DNA of 35,853 nucleotides from Coriobacteriia bacterium (GCA_003150175.1 QAKZ01000067.1:1-35853); one strand, 5' to 3'. Shown: positions 15,406 through 23,980, counted from the first letter of the stretch. Notes: generated by a model from the letters alone, not told the origin. Program-made: numbers and translations.

Positions 15406-18400
15406 ATGGGCGTTGAGCAGAAACAGGCAAAGAAACCCCGCGGAGTTCGTGGCCGCGTCGCTGCGGGCGTCGTTGCCACGAGCCTCGCCGTCGCCGCCGC
15501 GGTCGCGGTGCCGGCGGCAGGCGCGATAGGAGGCCCAGGTTTCGGGCTCGGCGACGAAGCTCCCGGAATCGACGTCCCCGGCACTGGCGTCAAGGAACCC
15601 TGGGCGACCATCGAGGTCAACGGGGAGGAGCCCAAGGACTACTACGACGAAGGCTCGGTCGACGTGAAGGTCACCGTCGGGCCCGGCGACGACTATGTCG
15701 CCTCCCGGATCCTGGTCAACGGCTCTGCCCAGGACGATTGGGCGCGCACGGACCTCGCCGACGGCTCGCGCGTGTACGAGAAGGCCTTGGCCGAGGAGGG
15801 GACTTATCGCCTCGTCGTCATCAACGACATGGCTTGGGGCGACGCCTTGGTGCCGTGCGCCGAATGCCGATTCGCCATCGATCGCACAGCGCCCCAGGCG
15901 ACCGTCGCCTTCGACTCGGACGAGCCGGTCGATGGCGCGTGCTTCGACGCGGAGCGCACCGCGACCATCGTGGTGGACGAGGAGAACTTCGACAAGAATC
16001 TCGTGAGCATCGGCGTCGGGGGTGACGACGGGTTCTGCGAGGTGTCCGACTGGAAGGACGACGGCCCCAGGCATTCCACGACCATCAAGTTCCGGAACTC
16101 CGGCAAAGCCTTTAGCCTCAAGGTCGAGGGCGCCGACCTTGCCGGGCACCCCATCGAGTTCGGGAGGGAAGGCGGGGGCGTCCCGATCACCTCCTATGCC
16201 TCAGGAGAGTTCATCGTCGATACCGTCGCTCCCGTCGTCCGGGTGGCGCGCGACAAAGCCCCGGCAAACTCCTATGAAGGTGTCGATTACTACAACGACG
16301 CCGTGACGGCCACCGTCACGGTGACGGACGACCACTTCGACGCGGCAGCGTCCGCGCCGGTGATCAACGGCTCCCAGAGCGAATCGGAGTGGGCGCAGGA
16401 CCCGGCGGATCCGCGCACGTGGACAAAGAAGGTCGCCTTCGGCGAGGGCGCGCGGAAGTCCCTCTTTGTGCATGCGCGCGATCTTGCGGGAAACGTTCCC
16501 GACGAAGCGGCTCCTGAGCTGTCGTACGGGCCCTTCGCCGTGGACATGACCGCTCCCGAGGTCACTTCGGCGAGCGTGAGCGCTCCTCCCGCGAACAGCT
16601 ACTCGACGAGCTATTACTTCTACGACCGTGCCGCCTCCGCATCGATCCGGGTCTTTGACGAGATCGGCCTGGGAGCGGTCAGCATCGCGGACAACGGGGA
16701 CGGCTACTATAACCAAGACGTCCTCGTGGCGGCGGACGCCGTCATCGGCAATGCGGAGGCGACGGCGACGCTCGCCTTCGCGGACGGGCACGAGTTCGAT
16801 CGCGACGTGGTGATCAGGGCGAGCGACCTCGCGAAGAACGAGCGCTACTGGAGCATCTCGCCGACGGGCAAGGCCCGTGCGCTCACCGAGCGGGAGGTCG
16901 AGAACCTCTCGGTCTTCGACCCGAGCAAGGTTTATCCCGAGGGTCTGCTCAAGGACACCGTGGCGCCGCGGCTCATGTTCTCCGGCGCGGAGGAGGGGAG
17001 GTATTACAACACTCCGCAGACCGTGGGCCTCGTCGTCGATGAGCTCAATTTCCCGTATCTTCAAGCCTACGAGCCCGACCAGGGCGTGCTCACCGTGACA
17101 AAGCAGGAGGGCGTCGCCGGTCGTGCCCAGAGCAGCTGGACGCGGCCTGCGAGCTCCCTTGGCGTGTCCGCGCGCGAGGGCCTCTCGTTTACCGACGAGC
17201 ACGGCGCGTGGCGCACCTACGACCAGTTCGGCATGGGGGAGACCCTCGCAGAAGACGGCCATTACGTGATCGATGCCCAGCTCACCGACCTCGCCAGGAA
17301 CCATGGGACGGCGCATCTCGGCGAGTTCACCATCGATCGCACGGCGCCTGTCGTCCGCGTGGACTTCGACAACGACGATGCCCGCAACGGCAAGTATTAC
17401 AAAGCCGCGCGCACGGCGACCGTCGCCGTGATTGAGCACAACTTCGACCCGGGCCTCATCAGGATCGACACCACGGGCGAGATCGGGGTTTGGAGCGACG
17501 ACGGCGATACCCATACGGTGACCGTCGCGTTCGCGACCGACGGCGCTTGCGGCCTCGCGGTGTCCGGCAAGGACAAGGCGGGCAACGAGATGACACCGTA
17601 CAAGGCGGACGAGTTCGTGGTCGACCTGACGCCCCCGACCGTGACGATCACGGGCGTCGAGGACGCCCATGCATACAATGACGAGGTCATGCCCGCCATC
17701 AGCTTCTCGGATGAGGCGAACTTCGATCCCGCGGGGGCGGCCTTCAGCCTCAAGGGCACAAAGAACGGCGAGGTCTCGTACAATGCCGGGACCTCCGAGA
17801 ACACCTCGGGCAGCACGGTGAGCTATACCGACTTCACGCGCGATCCCGAAGTCGACGACATCTATACCTTGACCGCGCACCTCACCGACCTCGCCGGCAA
17901 CGAGGCGGATGCCTCGCTGACCTTCTCGGTCAACCGCTTCGGCTCGACCTTCCGCGTGGTCGACGCCGATGTGTATGTGCAAAACAACGGTTATCTCACC
18001 CAAAGCCGGGGCGTCACGGTCGAGGAGGTCAACGTGTCCGGCGTCGGGTCCGAGGAGCATGGGGTCGCCGTCACCCGCGGCGTGAGCACCCTCGAGCTCA
18101 CGCGGACCGAGGGCTCTTCCGCCACCGGCTACTCGATCGACGAGGCTACCTCGGACGCGGACGACTCGCGCGGCTGGGCGCTGTACCGGTACAACATATC
18201 CGCTGGCAACTTCTCTGAGGACGGTCGTTACCACGTGAGCGTCCATTCAAACGACCTTGCCAAAAACATGAACACGAGCTCAGGCTATTTCGAGCGCGCC
18301 GCAGGCAGGGAGTCTGTGGCCGAGGTCGACTTCATCCTCGACACGACCGACCCCGTGGTCACCGACCTCAGCATCCGCGACGGCGACGTGGTCGAGTCGC

Positions 18401-18777
18401 GCGAGTGCGAGGGCTCCTTCAAGGTGGTCGAGAACGTCGGCATCGCGGACGTGAAGGTTTTCGTGGACGGCCGGGAGGTTCCGGCGAGGGGCGATGCGTA
18501 CGGCAACTACACCTTCCGGGTCCAGGAGGCGGCCTTCACCGACCGCGACCTCAGGATCGTGGCGACCGACTTGGCGGGGCGCAGCGGCGAGGCGGGGGTG
18601 AGCGGCTTCCGCGTGACGACCGACATCCTCGAGCTTCACCTAGCCTGGGTGGTCGCCGGCGCGCTCACTGCCGTCGTGACCATCGCTGGAGTTGTCTATC
18701 TGCTGATCAGGCGCAAGAAGCAGTTGTCCTGCGCCTCGCCGATCGGGGCTGGCCGAGGGAGGCACGCAAAGAAATAA
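15406..18777 (+). CDS. Large secreted, membrane-anchored repeat protein with Ig-like domains
   Basis: 1123 residues from ATG 15406, with GGGGAG 9 bases upstream. A signal peptide lies at about residues 15-45 (basic, then a long Ala/Val core). At least eight ~90-120 residue beta-rich repeats follow. Several open with a TAPxVxV strand, continue with YY...RTATVxVxExNFD and close with LTDLAGNxxxxxxxFxVD; examples begin near 15885, 16222, 17338 and 17626. The DLAGN/T-PP-P pattern is that of bacterial Ig-like surface modules. The C-terminus has one membrane helix (about 1079-1101) and a basic tail (RRKKQ), so the protein is held in the cytoplasmic membrane with its bulk outside; there is no LPXTG. 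It closes the PP2C/kinase operon and is a likely envelope partner or target of that kinase (inferred). Confidence 0.85.
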   Translation: MGVEQKQAKKPRGVRGRVAAGVVATSLAVAAAVAVPAAGAIGGPGFGLGDEAPGIDVPGTGVKEPWATIEVNGEEPKDYYDEGSVDVKVTVGPGDDYVASRILVNGSAQDDWARTDLADGSRVYEKALAEEGTYRLVVINDMAWGDALVPCAECRFAIDRTAPQATVAFDSDEPVDGACFDAERTATIVVDEENFDKNLVSIGVGGDDGFCEVSDWKDDGPRHSTTIKFRNSGKAFSLKVEGADLAGHPIEFGREGGGVPITSYASGEFIVDTVAPVVRVARDKAPANSYEGVDYYNDAVTATVTVTDDHFDAAASAPVINGSQSESEWAQDPADPRTWTKKVAFGEGARKSLFVHARDLAGNVPDEAAPELSYGPFAVDMTAPEVTSASVSAPPANSYSTSYYFYDRAASASIRVFDEIGLGAVSIADNGDGYYNQDVLVAADAVIGNAEATATLAFADGHEFDRDVVIRASDLAKNERYWSISPTGKARALTEREVENLSVFDPSKVYPEGLLKDTVAPRLMFSGAEEGRYYNTPQTVGLVVDELNFPYLQAYEPDQGVLTVTKQEGVAGRAQSSWTRPASSLGVSAREGLSFTDEHGAWRTYDQFGMGETLAEDGHYVIDAQLTDLARNHGTAHLGEFTIDRTAPVVRVDFDNDDARNGKYYKAARTATVAVIEHNFDPGLIRIDTTGEIGVWSDDGDTHTVTVAFATDGACGLAVSGKDKAGNEMTPYKADEFVVDLTPPTVTITGVEDAHAYNDEVMPAISFSDEANFDPAGAAFSLKGTKNGEVSYNAGTSENTSGSTVSYTDFTRDPEVDDIYTLTAHLTDLAGNEADASLTFSVNRFGSTFRVVDADVYVQNNGYLTQSRGVTVEEVNVSGVGSEEHGVAVTRGVSTLELTRTEGSSATGYSIDEATSDADDSRGWALYRYNISAGNFSEDGRYHVSVHSNDLAKNMNTSSGYFERAAGRESVAEVDFILDTTDPVVTDLSIRDGDVVESRECEGSFKVVENVGIADVKVFVDGREVPARGDAYGNYTFRVQEAAFTDRDLRIVATDLAGRSGEAGVSGFRVTTDILELHLAWVVAGALTAVVTIAGVVYLLIRRKKQLSCASPIGAGRGRHAKK

Positions 18778-18793
18778 CGCTAAAAATACTATG

Positions 18794-18822
18794 TTGAATC
18801 CGAAATACCATACAGGTATGGT
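18794..18822 (+). promoter_or_regulatory. Promoter with palindromic operator before the XRE gene
   Basis: TTGAAT (18794-18799), a 17-base spacer and TATGGT (18817-18822). The -10 lies inside the palindrome ACCATACAGGTATGGT (18807-18822, 7-base arms). An operator over the -10 directly upstream of a small HTH gene suggests autorepression. Confidence 0.55.
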
Positions 18823-18856
18823 GGTCAACTAACTTCGGCGGCGCGACCCTCTTTGC

Positions 18857-19111
18857 ATGCCGAAGAAGAGGGACATATCGTCTGCTGAGCTGGAGCTTTC
18901 CCTCAAGCTCGGGCGCCGCCTCAAGCAGTATCGCTGCGAGTGCGGGCTCACGCAGGAGGAGGTCGCCGCCCGTGCGGGCATCGCCACCTTCACCTACCAG
19001 AAGTACGAGAAGGGCTGGAGCAAACCGGGCACCCCGATGAATCCCCAGCTCTTTACCCTGGTCGCGCTCTGTGACGTGCTCGGCATCAGTATCTCCGAGC
19101 TCTTCGACTAG
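18857..19111 (+). CDS. XRE-family helix-turn-helix regulator
   Basis: 84 residues, a single Cro/C1-type HTH domain: LGRRLKQYRCECGLTQEEVAARAGIATFTYQKYEKG, then LFTLVALCDVLGISISELFD. The recognition helix pair (LTQEEVAARAGIATFTYQKYE) is complete. There is no extra effector domain. The ATG at 18857 has no clear Shine-Dalgarno site. It is preceded by a promoter overlapped by a 16-base palindrome, and a 38-base perfect palindrome terminates it. It stands alone after the surface-protein operon, with no toxin gene beside it. Targets are unknown. Confidence 0.88.
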   Translation: MPKKRDISSAELELSLKLGRRLKQYRCECGLTQEEVAARAGIATFTYQKYEKGWSKPGTPMNPQLFTLVALCDVLGISISELFD

Positions 19112-19128
19112 CGTGTGCGCGGCAAAGG

Positions 19129-19166
19129 ACGGGCGCCGGCCGCTCACGTGAGCGGCCGGCGCCCGT
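19129..19166 (+). terminator. 38-base perfect palindrome with T run after the XRE gene
   Basis: The left arm ACGGGCGCCGGCCGCTCAC is mirrored exactly by GTGAGCGGCCGGCGCCCGT, with TTTT following on the plus strand. It lies between the convergent XRE gene and the minus-strand MFS gene. The T run favours termination of the XRE transcript, but the hairpin would form in both. Confidence 0.8.
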
Positions 19167-19196
19167 TTTCACGCCACCGCGCTTATGAAGTCCGGC

Positions 19197-20420
19197 TCAG
19201 CTGCGCTCGGGGACCTTGAGCATCGTCAGGAAGCCGACCACAAAGAGAATCGCGATGCTCATGACGCCGAGGCTCGAGTTGCCCGTGAGTGCGGTGAAGG
19301 TGCCCACGAGGAAGGTGCCCAGGATGGCGGCGTACTTGCCGAAGATGTCGAAGAACCCGAAGTACTCGTTCGCGCGCTCCTTGGGGCAGAGCTTGCCGAA
19401 CTCCGAGCGCGAAAGCGCCTGGATGCCGCCCTGGAACATGCCGACGAGGATGGCGAGCACCCAGAACTCCGCCGCCGTGCGCAGGAACAGCGCCGCGAAG
19501 AGCGTGATGCCGAAGTACGCCGCGATGGCGATGAGCAGCATCTTGCGCGTGCCGTACTTGCTCGAGAGGCGACCGTAGATGATGGCCGACGGGAACGCCA
19601 CGAACTGCGTGACCAGGAGCGCGAGCACGAGCTGCGTCGAGTCGATGCCGAGCTCGGTGCCGTAGCTCGTGGAGAGCTTGATGATGGTGTGCACGCCGTC
19701 GATGTAGAAGAAGTACGCGATCATGTAGTACTTGATCGCCTTGTTGGACCACATCTCCTTGATGGTGCCGTCGATGCCGCCGATGGCGCGCCCGATGGCG
19801 TTCGGCTCGCGCGGCTTGAAGTGCTTTTGCTGGACGTCCTTGAGCATGGGGATGGTAAAGACGAGCCACCAGGCGGCGGTGGTCACGAACGCGATCTGCA
19901 TCGCGGTCTGCAGGCCGAGCCCCAGCTTGTCGTAGTTGAGCACGATGAGCAGGCATGCGATGAAGGGCACGCAGCTGCCGATGTAGCCCCACGCATAGCC
20001 ATGGCTGGAGACTTCGTCCATGCGGTCGTCGGTCGTCGCGTCGACGAGCAGCGCGTCGTAGAAGACCATCGAAGAGTTGAGCGCCACCGAGCTGATCACG
20101 TAGATGACGAGGAACGCCATGGCGCTCGTGGGAATGCCGAGGGCGACGGTGGCGACGACGCCCGTGCCCACGCAGCCCACGATGAACTTCTTCTTCATGC
20201 CCTCCATGTCGGCGATGGAGCCCAGAATGGGCATGAGCAGCGCGATGATGAGAGAGGCGACGGTCTCGGCGTAGCTCCACGCAACGACGACTCCGCCTTC
20301 GGGCGCCAACGAGCTGAAGTAGATGGGAATGACGCTCGTGGCAAGAAGGACCAGGGCTGAGTTGCCCACGTCGTACATGATCCAGCTCTTCTCGGCACGG
20401 GTGAACTTCTGTTTTGCCAT
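19197..20420 (-). CDS. UMF1-type MFS transporter
   Basis: 407 residues from ATG 20420 (minus strand) with GGAGAGACC upstream. About twelve hydrophobic segments. Motifs of the UMF1 (Atg22-like) branch of the major facilitator superfamily are visible: SWIMYDVGNSALVLL at the N-terminus, PILGSIADMEGMKKKF, MVFYDALLVD, IDGVHTIIKL, and GMFQGGIQALSRSEFGKLCP. Bacterial UMF1 members are secondary carriers; the substrate is unknown (Atg22 exports amino acids from vacuoles). A -10 candidate, TAGTAT, lies at 20471-20466 on the minus strand. It diverges from the phospholipase-like gene at 20632. Confidence 0.9.
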   Translation of the reverse strand: MAKQKFTRAEKSWIMYDVGNSALVLLATSVIPIYFSSLAPEGGVVVAWSYAETVASLIIALLMPILGSIADMEGMKKKFIVGCVGTGVVATVALGIPTSAMAFLVIYVISSVALNSSMVFYDALLVDATTDDRMDEVSSHGYAWGYIGSCVPFIACLLIVLNYDKLGLGLQTAMQIAFVTTAAWWLVFTIPMLKDVQQKHFKPREPNAIGRAIGGIDGTIKEMWSNKAIKYYMIAYFFYIDGVHTIIKLSTSYGTELGIDSTQLVLALLVTQFVAFPSAIIYGRLSSKYGTRKMLLIAIAAYFGITLFAALFLRTAAEFWVLAILVGMFQGGIQALSRSEFGKLCPKERANEYFGFFDIFGKYAAILGTFLVGTFTALTGNSSLGVMSIAILFVVGFLTMLKVPERS

Positions 20421-20506
20421 GGTCTCTCCGTCTCGTTCGGCGCCTGGGCTTCTTGGCGCATTTGCATACTACGCTACCCCAGACGGCCTTCTGGAAGGGC
20501 CAGGAC

Positions 20507-20525
20507 GGGTAAAGGTTGGGTAAAG
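20507..20525. promoter_or_regulatory. Direct repeat GGGTAAAG x2, 11-base spacing
   Basis: GGGTAAAG at 20507-20514 and 20518-20525 lie in the 211-base divergent intergenic region between the MFS gene and the phospholipase-like gene. The 11-base period suggests a response-regulator-type site. A CATAAT (about 20592-20597) is a possible -10 for the rightward gene. I see no gene in this stretch. Confidence 0.35.
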
Positions 20526-20631
20526 CGGCGCGCTTGTGTCGCAAAAGGCGAGGAATCGCCGGCGCGCGGGCGCATCGTCGGTGCCGCGTGGGGCATAATC
20601 GTTAGGCAGAAACACAAAGAAGGGACAGCCG

Positions 20632-21597
20632 ATGCCCGCGATCCTCACGCATGATTTCTTTGGAAAGAGCGTCTTCGACGACGTCTCGAAGCTCCTCGGG
20701 TTTGCCACGGAGGACGAGAGATGCGCCTTCCTGCTCGGCAACCAAGGCCCCGACCCGCTCTTTTATCTATGCATCGACCCGCTCATGCACAAGTGGGAGC
20801 CCTTGGGCAACGCGATGCACTCGGCGCGCCCGAGCCGCCTGCTGGTCGCGATGCACGAGGCGGCCGAGCGGCTTGAGGGCGCGGACCGTATGGCGGCGCG
20901 CGCGTACGTGGCCGGCTTCGCCTGCCACTACCTGCTCGACCGCTCGGTGCACCCGCTCGTGTACCACTGGCAGTACGGCCTCACGAAGGCGGGGGTCGCA
21001 GGTCTCGGGCCCGAAAGCGAGCAGGTCGTTCACGCTGAGGTGGAGCGCGACCTCGATGAGGCCGTCCTGTGGGGCGCCGAGCACAAGACGATCCGCGAGT
21101 ACCGTCCCTACGAAGAGGTCCTGCGCGCGTCCAACGGCGCGCTCTCCGCGGTGGACAAGGTCTACTTCTATGTGGCGCTGTGGGCGTACGGCCGCGCCGT
21201 CGACCCGAGGACCTTCTCGACGGCGGTGCACGAGTTCAGGCTCGTCCAGCACGTCTTTTATTCCTCGCACGGTGCGAAGACCAAGGCGATCTCCGCCATC
21301 GAGCGCGCCGCGCGCGGCGGCGGGCACTCGCTCGTGGGGGCGATGGCGCACCGCGTGCGCGCCGAGGCGTCCTCGGACTTCGACAACCGCGGGCACGGCG
21401 TCTGGGAGAACCCCTTCACGCACGAGGAGACCACCGCTTCGTTCGAGGATCTCTTTGAGACGGCGCGTGCCTGTGTGCTCCCGGCGCTCGATGCGATGTT
21501 CTCCGGCGAGTTCGGCATCTCTGAGGCGGCCGAGCTCACGGGCGGCCTCAACTTCGAGGGCGAGCCGGTGGACCCCGACGGGGAATTCGACTGGTAA
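20632..21597 (+). CDS. Zinc-dependent phospholipase C-like protein
   Basis: 321 residues from ATG 20632, with AAGAAGGGA upstream. The N-terminal half matches the bacterial zinc-dependent phospholipase C-like fold: ILTHDFF, LLGNQGPDPLFY, and AYVAGFACHYLLDRSVHPLVYHW, which supplies the typical spaced His/Asp metal ligands (HY..D..HP). No signal peptide is seen, so unlike the secreted toxins it is probably cytoplasmic. Homologues of this kind are common and uncharacterised in Firmicutes and Coriobacteriia. The acidic C-terminus lacks a recognisable domain. Real substrate unknown. Confidence 0.75.
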   Translation: MPAILTHDFFGKSVFDDVSKLLGFATEDERCAFLLGNQGPDPLFYLCIDPLMHKWEPLGNAMHSARPSRLLVAMHEAAERLEGADRMAARAYVAGFACHYLLDRSVHPLVYHWQYGLTKAGVAGLGPESEQVVHAEVERDLDEAVLWGAEHKTIREYRPYEEVLRASNGALSAVDKVYFYVALWAYGRAVDPRTFSTAVHEFRLVQHVFYSSHGAKTKAISAIERAARGGGHSLVGAMAHRVRAEASSDFDNRGHGVWENPFTHEETTASFEDLFETARACVLPALDAMFSGEFGISEAAELTGGLNFEGEPVDPDGEFDW

Positions 21598-21735
21598 GCC
21601 TGCTCCTTTGCGCGCGCTGCCGTTTGGCAAGCCGCTTGGGGTTCCCGGCGCACGGCGGACGTCTTGTCAGTAAGCTAATGGTGTTGTTCGCGCGGCGCGC
21701 CTGAGACGCCGCACGGTTGAGATCGAGGAGGCCCG

Positions 21736-22545
21736 ATGGCCACATATGTGTTCTCCGATGTGCATGGCCATGCGGCGCCCCTCGCCCGCGCGCTGACGAG
21801 GATCGATCCCTCCGAGGATGACGTCTTTTATTGTTTGGGAGACATGATCGATCGCGGTCCCGACCCGCTCGGCGTCATCGAGCTCGTGCGCTCGCTTCCC
21901 AACTGCCACGTGCTCATGGGCAACCACGAGGACCTTATGCTCGCGTGCATGTCGGATACGGGCGATGACCTCGACTCCATCGACGCTGCCAACTGGGGCA
22001 TCAATGGCGGGATCGTGACCTCCGAGGCGCTCGCGTCGCTCACCGAGCAGGAGGCCGATGAGGTCGTGGACTGGATCGCCGCGCTGCCCCGCTACGCCCA
22101 CGTGACGGTGGGGGAGCGCGATTACCTGCTCGTGCATGCCGGAATCGATCCTGCCGCGGTCACGGTCGAGGCTCCCTGGGACGACGAAAAGCTCGATGCC
22201 CTCCTCTCCGAGCAGTCGCCCGACGACCTCGTGTGGATTCGCGAGGATTTCTGGGGCGCGCACACGGGGCTGGTCGACGAGATGGGCAAGGGCCCCATCG
22301 TCATCGCGGGACACACGCCGACGCCGTATCTCAACCGTCTGTGCGACGAGCTCGACGGGCCGGTCCGCGACGAGAACGGCAATGCGCGGATGCTCAAGAT
22401 CGGCGCCGACGAGTCCACGGGCGGCGTGGCCGACCGCTGGGACATCGACGCGGGCGCCGCCGGCGGCGCGGGCTTCGGCCGCGTCGGCATTATGCGCCTC
22501 GACGACGGCGCCGAGTTCTACGAGGACATCGCCCCCGACGAGTAA
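21736..22545 (+). CDS. PPP-type metallophosphoesterase (Ser/Thr phosphatase-like)
   Basis: 269 residues from ATG 21736, with GAGGAGG upstream. It has the calcineurin-like metal motifs in order: FSDVHGH, LGDMIDRGPDPLG, LMGNHEDLML, a later LVHAG, and IAGHTPTPYL. The short GDxxDRGPD and GNHE pattern is that of bacterial PPP phosphatases (PrpA/PrpB) and ApaH-like enzymes; substrate choice between phosphoprotein and Ap4A is not decidable here. A C-terminal stretch, DRWDIDAGAAGGAGFGR, is also typical (RWxIDTGA). Its stop codon abuts the REP-like element that starts at 22546. Confidence 0.88.
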   Translation: MATYVFSDVHGHAAPLARALTRIDPSEDDVFYCLGDMIDRGPDPLGVIELVRSLPNCHVLMGNHEDLMLACMSDTGDDLDSIDAANWGINGGIVTSEALASLTEQEADEVVDWIAALPRYAHVTVGERDYLLVHAGIDPAAVTVEAPWDDEKLDALLSEQSPDDLVWIREDFWGAHTGLVDEMGKGPIVIAGHTPTPYLNRLCDELDGPVRDENGNARMLKIGADESTGGVADRWDIDAGAAGGAGFGRVGIMRLDDGAEFYEDIAPDE

Positions 22546-22895
22546 CCCTCACTGGGTGACAGTCATTGCGTGCAGCTTCCTGTGACACCCATCATCCGAT
22601 GCCACCCATCACTGGGTGACAGTCATTGGCTGCAGCTTTCTGGGACACCCATCAGCTGGTGGTGCCCATCGACTGCTGTTATCATGCTGTTCATCAATAA
22701 CATGCGGAGCTAAACGGCGCTATTTCTTTCATGTCGAATTCGTCAGCAGCGATTTCTACAGGCTTTCAACAAAGAATCGCAGTGATGTTAACAACAGACA
22801 TTGAATCAAATGCGCCTACGCGCGTAATCGCTGCCGCTGACCGAAACAACAATTAAAGACCTGATGAAAACATACCTATTTACCTGCATGGAAAG

Positions 22896-22928
22896 ATACC
22901 GGTAAGGTACCCGTAAGATACGCGTTAG
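22896..22928 (+). promoter_or_regulatory. 11-bp phased repeats in the transposase-remnant leader
   Basis: ATACCGGTAAG, GTACCCGTAAG and ATACGCGTTAG follow each other without a gap. The unit is almost the same as ATACCCGTAAG at 12234-12244. A TAGAGT at 22961-22966 could be a downstream -10. Likely a regulator binding array. Confidence 0.5.
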
Positions 22929-22988
22929 CTCATTTGCTTCCAAGCGGGCGCAACTTCTCGTAGAGTCGCGAAAAGATTGGAGGCGCTT

Positions 22989-23069
22989 ATGCCAAGGTCA
23001 GCTCGCAGGGTTTCGGCAACGGGTAGTTATCACGTCGTTATGAGCGGCGAGAAATGCTGTACGCAATGA
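22989..23069 (+). pseudogene. N-terminal remnant of a RAYT/IS200-like (Y1) transposase
   Basis: ATG 22989 with GGAGG correctly spaced upstream reads MPRSARRVSATGSYHVVM, then eight unrelated residues and a TGA inside the right inverted repeat (26 codons in all). The first ~18 residues resemble the start of REP-associated tyrosine transposases (pattern MPR-x-R ... TG-x-YHV-x-x-RG). The catalytic HUH and Tyr parts are absent. The break falls where the right REP-like arm begins, as if the body of the gene was deleted up to the terminal repeat. Family assignment rests on a short match and on the REP context. Confidence 0.5.
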
Positions 23070-23148
23070 CTGTCACCCAGTGAGGGCGCGGGAGGGGGCG
23101 CGGCTAGTATAAACTTGCGTGCGCAGACGCAATTCAGGGAGAAACGCC

Positions 23149-23979
23149 GTGATTGACAAAGATCAGGTAAAGCTTGTGGTGACGGACGAGGACGGGACGT
23201 TCCTCGACCTCGGGGGCGAGGATTTCTCGCGGGAGCGCTTCCGCGCCGTCTTCGATCGGATGCGCGCGGCGGGCTGCCGCTTCGCCGTGGCGACGAGCAA
23301 CCAGAGCTTCCAGGTCTCGGATATCTTCGGGGACATGGCCCCGCGCCTCTCGATCATCGCCTCGAACGGCGCCTACGTCGAGCCGGAGGGCGCGGCCCCG
23401 CGCATCAGCGTGATGCCGCCCGCCGCCGTGGAAAGCGTCCTCGCCGCCCACGCGGCCCACCCCGAGGTCCCCCTTTGCGCCGTCTGCGCGCAGGGCGCCT
23501 TCGTGGAGCGCGGCGGCGACCCCGGCTTCGTCGAGGAGATGACCATGTACTCGCACAACATGGTCCACGTCGGCTCCTTGGCGGAGGAAGCACCCTCGTC
23601 CGATGTGCTCATGTATTGGTCGCGCGTGAACGAAGACGAGCTCACGGCCACCGTCGAGCTCTTCTCCGCCGCATGCGGCCATTCGGTGAGCGTCGTCGAC
23701 TCCGGGTTCGGCGGCGGCTTCGGCTACTTCGACGTCGTCCAGCCGGGCGTTTCGAAGGCGACCGGCATCCGTGCCCTCATGGACACCTTCGGAATAAACG
23801 CGTCGCAGGTCATGGCCTTCGGCGACGCCGGCAACGACGCGGATATGCTGCGTCTCGCGGGCACGGGCGTGGCCATGGGCAACGCCTCCGAGGAGCTCAA
23901 GGCGATCGCGGACCTCGTGTGCGACCCTTGCGAGGAGCAGGGCGTCATCAAGGTCCTCGAGGAAGTCTTCGGGAGGTAG
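23149..23979 (+). CDS. Cof-type HAD phosphatase
   Basis: 276 residues. GTG 23149 is preferred over the upstream in-frame start at 23119 because AGGGAGA lies 6 bases before it. HAD superfamily, Cof/IIB class: motif I VVTDEDGTFLD (nucleophile and acid Asp; Glu where many have Leu/Met), motif II VATSNQS, motif III Lys in VSKATGIRAL, and motif IV AFGDAGNDADMLRLAG, with the cap domain between II and III. These enzymes dephosphorylate small metabolites such as sugar phosphates or FMN. TAGTAT (23105-23110) is a likely -10, 18 bases beyond the REP-flanked element. The stop is one base before the SGNH gene, so the two are probably co-transcribed. Confidence 0.9.
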   Translation: MIDKDQVKLVVTDEDGTFLDLGGEDFSRERFRAVFDRMRAAGCRFAVATSNQSFQVSDIFGDMAPRLSIIASNGAYVEPEGAAPRISVMPPAAVESVLAAHAAHPEVPLCAVCAQGAFVERGGDPGFVEEMTMYSHNMVHVGSLAEEAPSSDVLMYWSRVNEDELTATVELFSAACGHSVSVVDSGFGGGFGYFDVVQPGVSKATGIRALMDTFGINASQVMAFGDAGNDADMLRLAGTGVAMGNASEELKAIADLVCDPCEEQGVIKVLEEVFGR

Positions 23980-23980
23980 C

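Larger units (their letters stand above)
22546..23086. mobile_element. REP-flanked AT-rich element with 26-base perfect inverted ends (locus B)
   Basis: The left end (22546-22571) and right end (23061-23086) are perfect 26-base inverted repeats around CACTGGGTGACAGTCATTGCGT. The left end continues as two ~60-base direct units (22549-22608 and 22609-22668), each holding CACTGGGTGACAGTCATTG, TGCAGCTT and GACACCCATCA. The unit is the same as in locus A at 4187-4305. The interior (about 22680-23060) is clearly more AT-rich than the rest of the window and carries 11-base phased repeats and a broken transposase start. The layout of oppositely oriented palindromic repeats flanking a transposase gene is that of REP/RAYT loci. 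No clear target-site duplication is seen. Confidence 0.7.

Noticed and set aside
22616..22804. A 62-codon plus-strand frame inside the REP-flanked element
   Set aside because: It begins within a repeat copy, has no ribosome site or recognisable sequence, and ends in AT-rich DNA.
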